This document shows positions 63,806 through 64,000 of a DNA stretch of 64,000 bases, piece by piece; position 1 is the stretch's first letter, and the number at the start of each line of letters is the position of its first letter. The position numbers were made by a program, and so were the translations under genes. The notes beneath the pieces are model-generated. The model did no database searches. It was not told the origin of the DNA and saw only the letters and a list, made by a program, of their open reading frames with translations. The stretch lies in the NCBI RefSeq assembly GCF_002078175.1, contig NZ_MWFK01000001.1, positions 4,526,001-4,590,000 of the forward strand, read 5' to 3'. The stretch is from Streptomyces sp. M41(2017). GTDB lineage: Bacteria; Actinomycetota; Actinomycetes; Streptomycetales; Streptomycetaceae.

Positions 63806-64000
63806 TCAGCCCACCCGGTGGCCGTTCTCCAGCTCCGCCGCTCCCGCGCCCTCCCGCTGCAGCACGTCCAGCGCCACGAGGACGCGCCGGCCCGAGGCGC
63901 CCGGCAGATAGGCGGACAGCTCCGCGCGCGGCACCAGACGCCAGGACAGCAGCTCCTCCTCCTGCAGCCGGATCGCGTCGAAGTCGCCGTCGCCGAGGAC
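63806..64000 (-). CDS. NUDIX hydrolase, C-terminal part
   Basis: The frame is open from base 64000 to a TGA at 63806, giving 64 residues ending VLVALDVLQREGAGAAELEN. The text EEELLSWRLVPRAELSAYLP fits the C-terminus of a NUDIX-family protein. The NUDIX box itself lies beyond the window, so the substrate cannot be judged. Confidence 0.7.
   Translation of the reverse strand, partial: VLGDGDFDAIRLQEEELLSWRLVPRAELSAYLPGASGRRVLVALDVLQREGAGAAELENGHRVG

Overview
The window is high-GC actinobacterial DNA, almost certainly a Streptomyces chromosome. Evidence for this is the C/G-biased third codon positions, GTG and TTG starts, many 1-4 base start/stop overlaps, and Streptomyces-type families such as DUF6278, DUF6325, DUF7144, DUF4232 lipoproteins, an MmyB-like regulator relic and a GluA relic. 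No tRNA, rRNA, CRISPR array or insertion sequence was seen.

Bases 1-24045 hold a non-ribosomal peptide gene cluster that continues past the left edge. On the minus strand a multimodular synthetase starts at 8202 and runs off base 1 (A-T, C-A-T, C-A-T visible). Divergently, 13 tightly spaced plus-strand genes run from 8644 to 24045. In order they encode MbtH, 4-hydroxymandelate synthase, 4-hydroxymandelate oxidase, a flavin halogenase of the PCP-linked phenol type, prephenate dehydrogenase, an acylating aldehyde dehydrogenase (MhpF-like), a 4-hydroxy-2-oxo acid aldolase (MhpE-like), a SAM methyltransferase, a 2-oxo-pentenoate hydratase (MhpD-like), an A-T-TE synthetase, a siderophore-interacting flavoprotein, an MFS exporter and a HisC-like aminotransferase. 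The Tyr-side genes make 4-hydroxyphenylglycine (Hpg). The mhpFED-like trio plus methyltransferase looks like a catabolic aldol module reused to build a second unusual amino acid, possibly a 4-hydroxyisoleucine or 3-methyl-2-aminopentenoate type; this is inference. The expected product is a chlorinated, Hpg-containing peptide. I cannot match it to a known compound.

Bases 24185-32809 are mostly housekeeping or accessory: a PcaL-like fusion lacking the usual nucleophile Ser, an MBL-fold protein, exonuclease III, a quinone oxidoreductase, DUF6278 and a secreted S15-type hydrolase. Two relics lie here: a frameshifted and deleted MmyB-like regulator and a 51-codon stump of the glutamate transporter ATPase GluA.

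Bases 32914-43867 carry a secreted gamma-glutamyltransferase, a low-complexity hypothetical protein, and a reductive-pyrimidine/hydantoin-type catabolic set: beta-ureidopropionase, class III aminotransferase, dihydropyrimidinase, LLM-family flavin/F420 oxidoreductase and NCS1 permease.

Bases 43890-64000 hold lipoproteins, a second gamma-glutamyltransferase-like protein, a HisN-type phosphatase, a phytoene-desaturase-like FAD enzyme overlapping a macrodomain gene, an EEP-family hydrolase, a BlaI-type repressor, two envelope membrane proteins, alkylation repair (Ada-AlkA fusion and Ogt), a sirtuin, a GH15 / DUF2252 pair, small membrane and SHOCT proteins, and a truncated NUDIX gene at the right edge.
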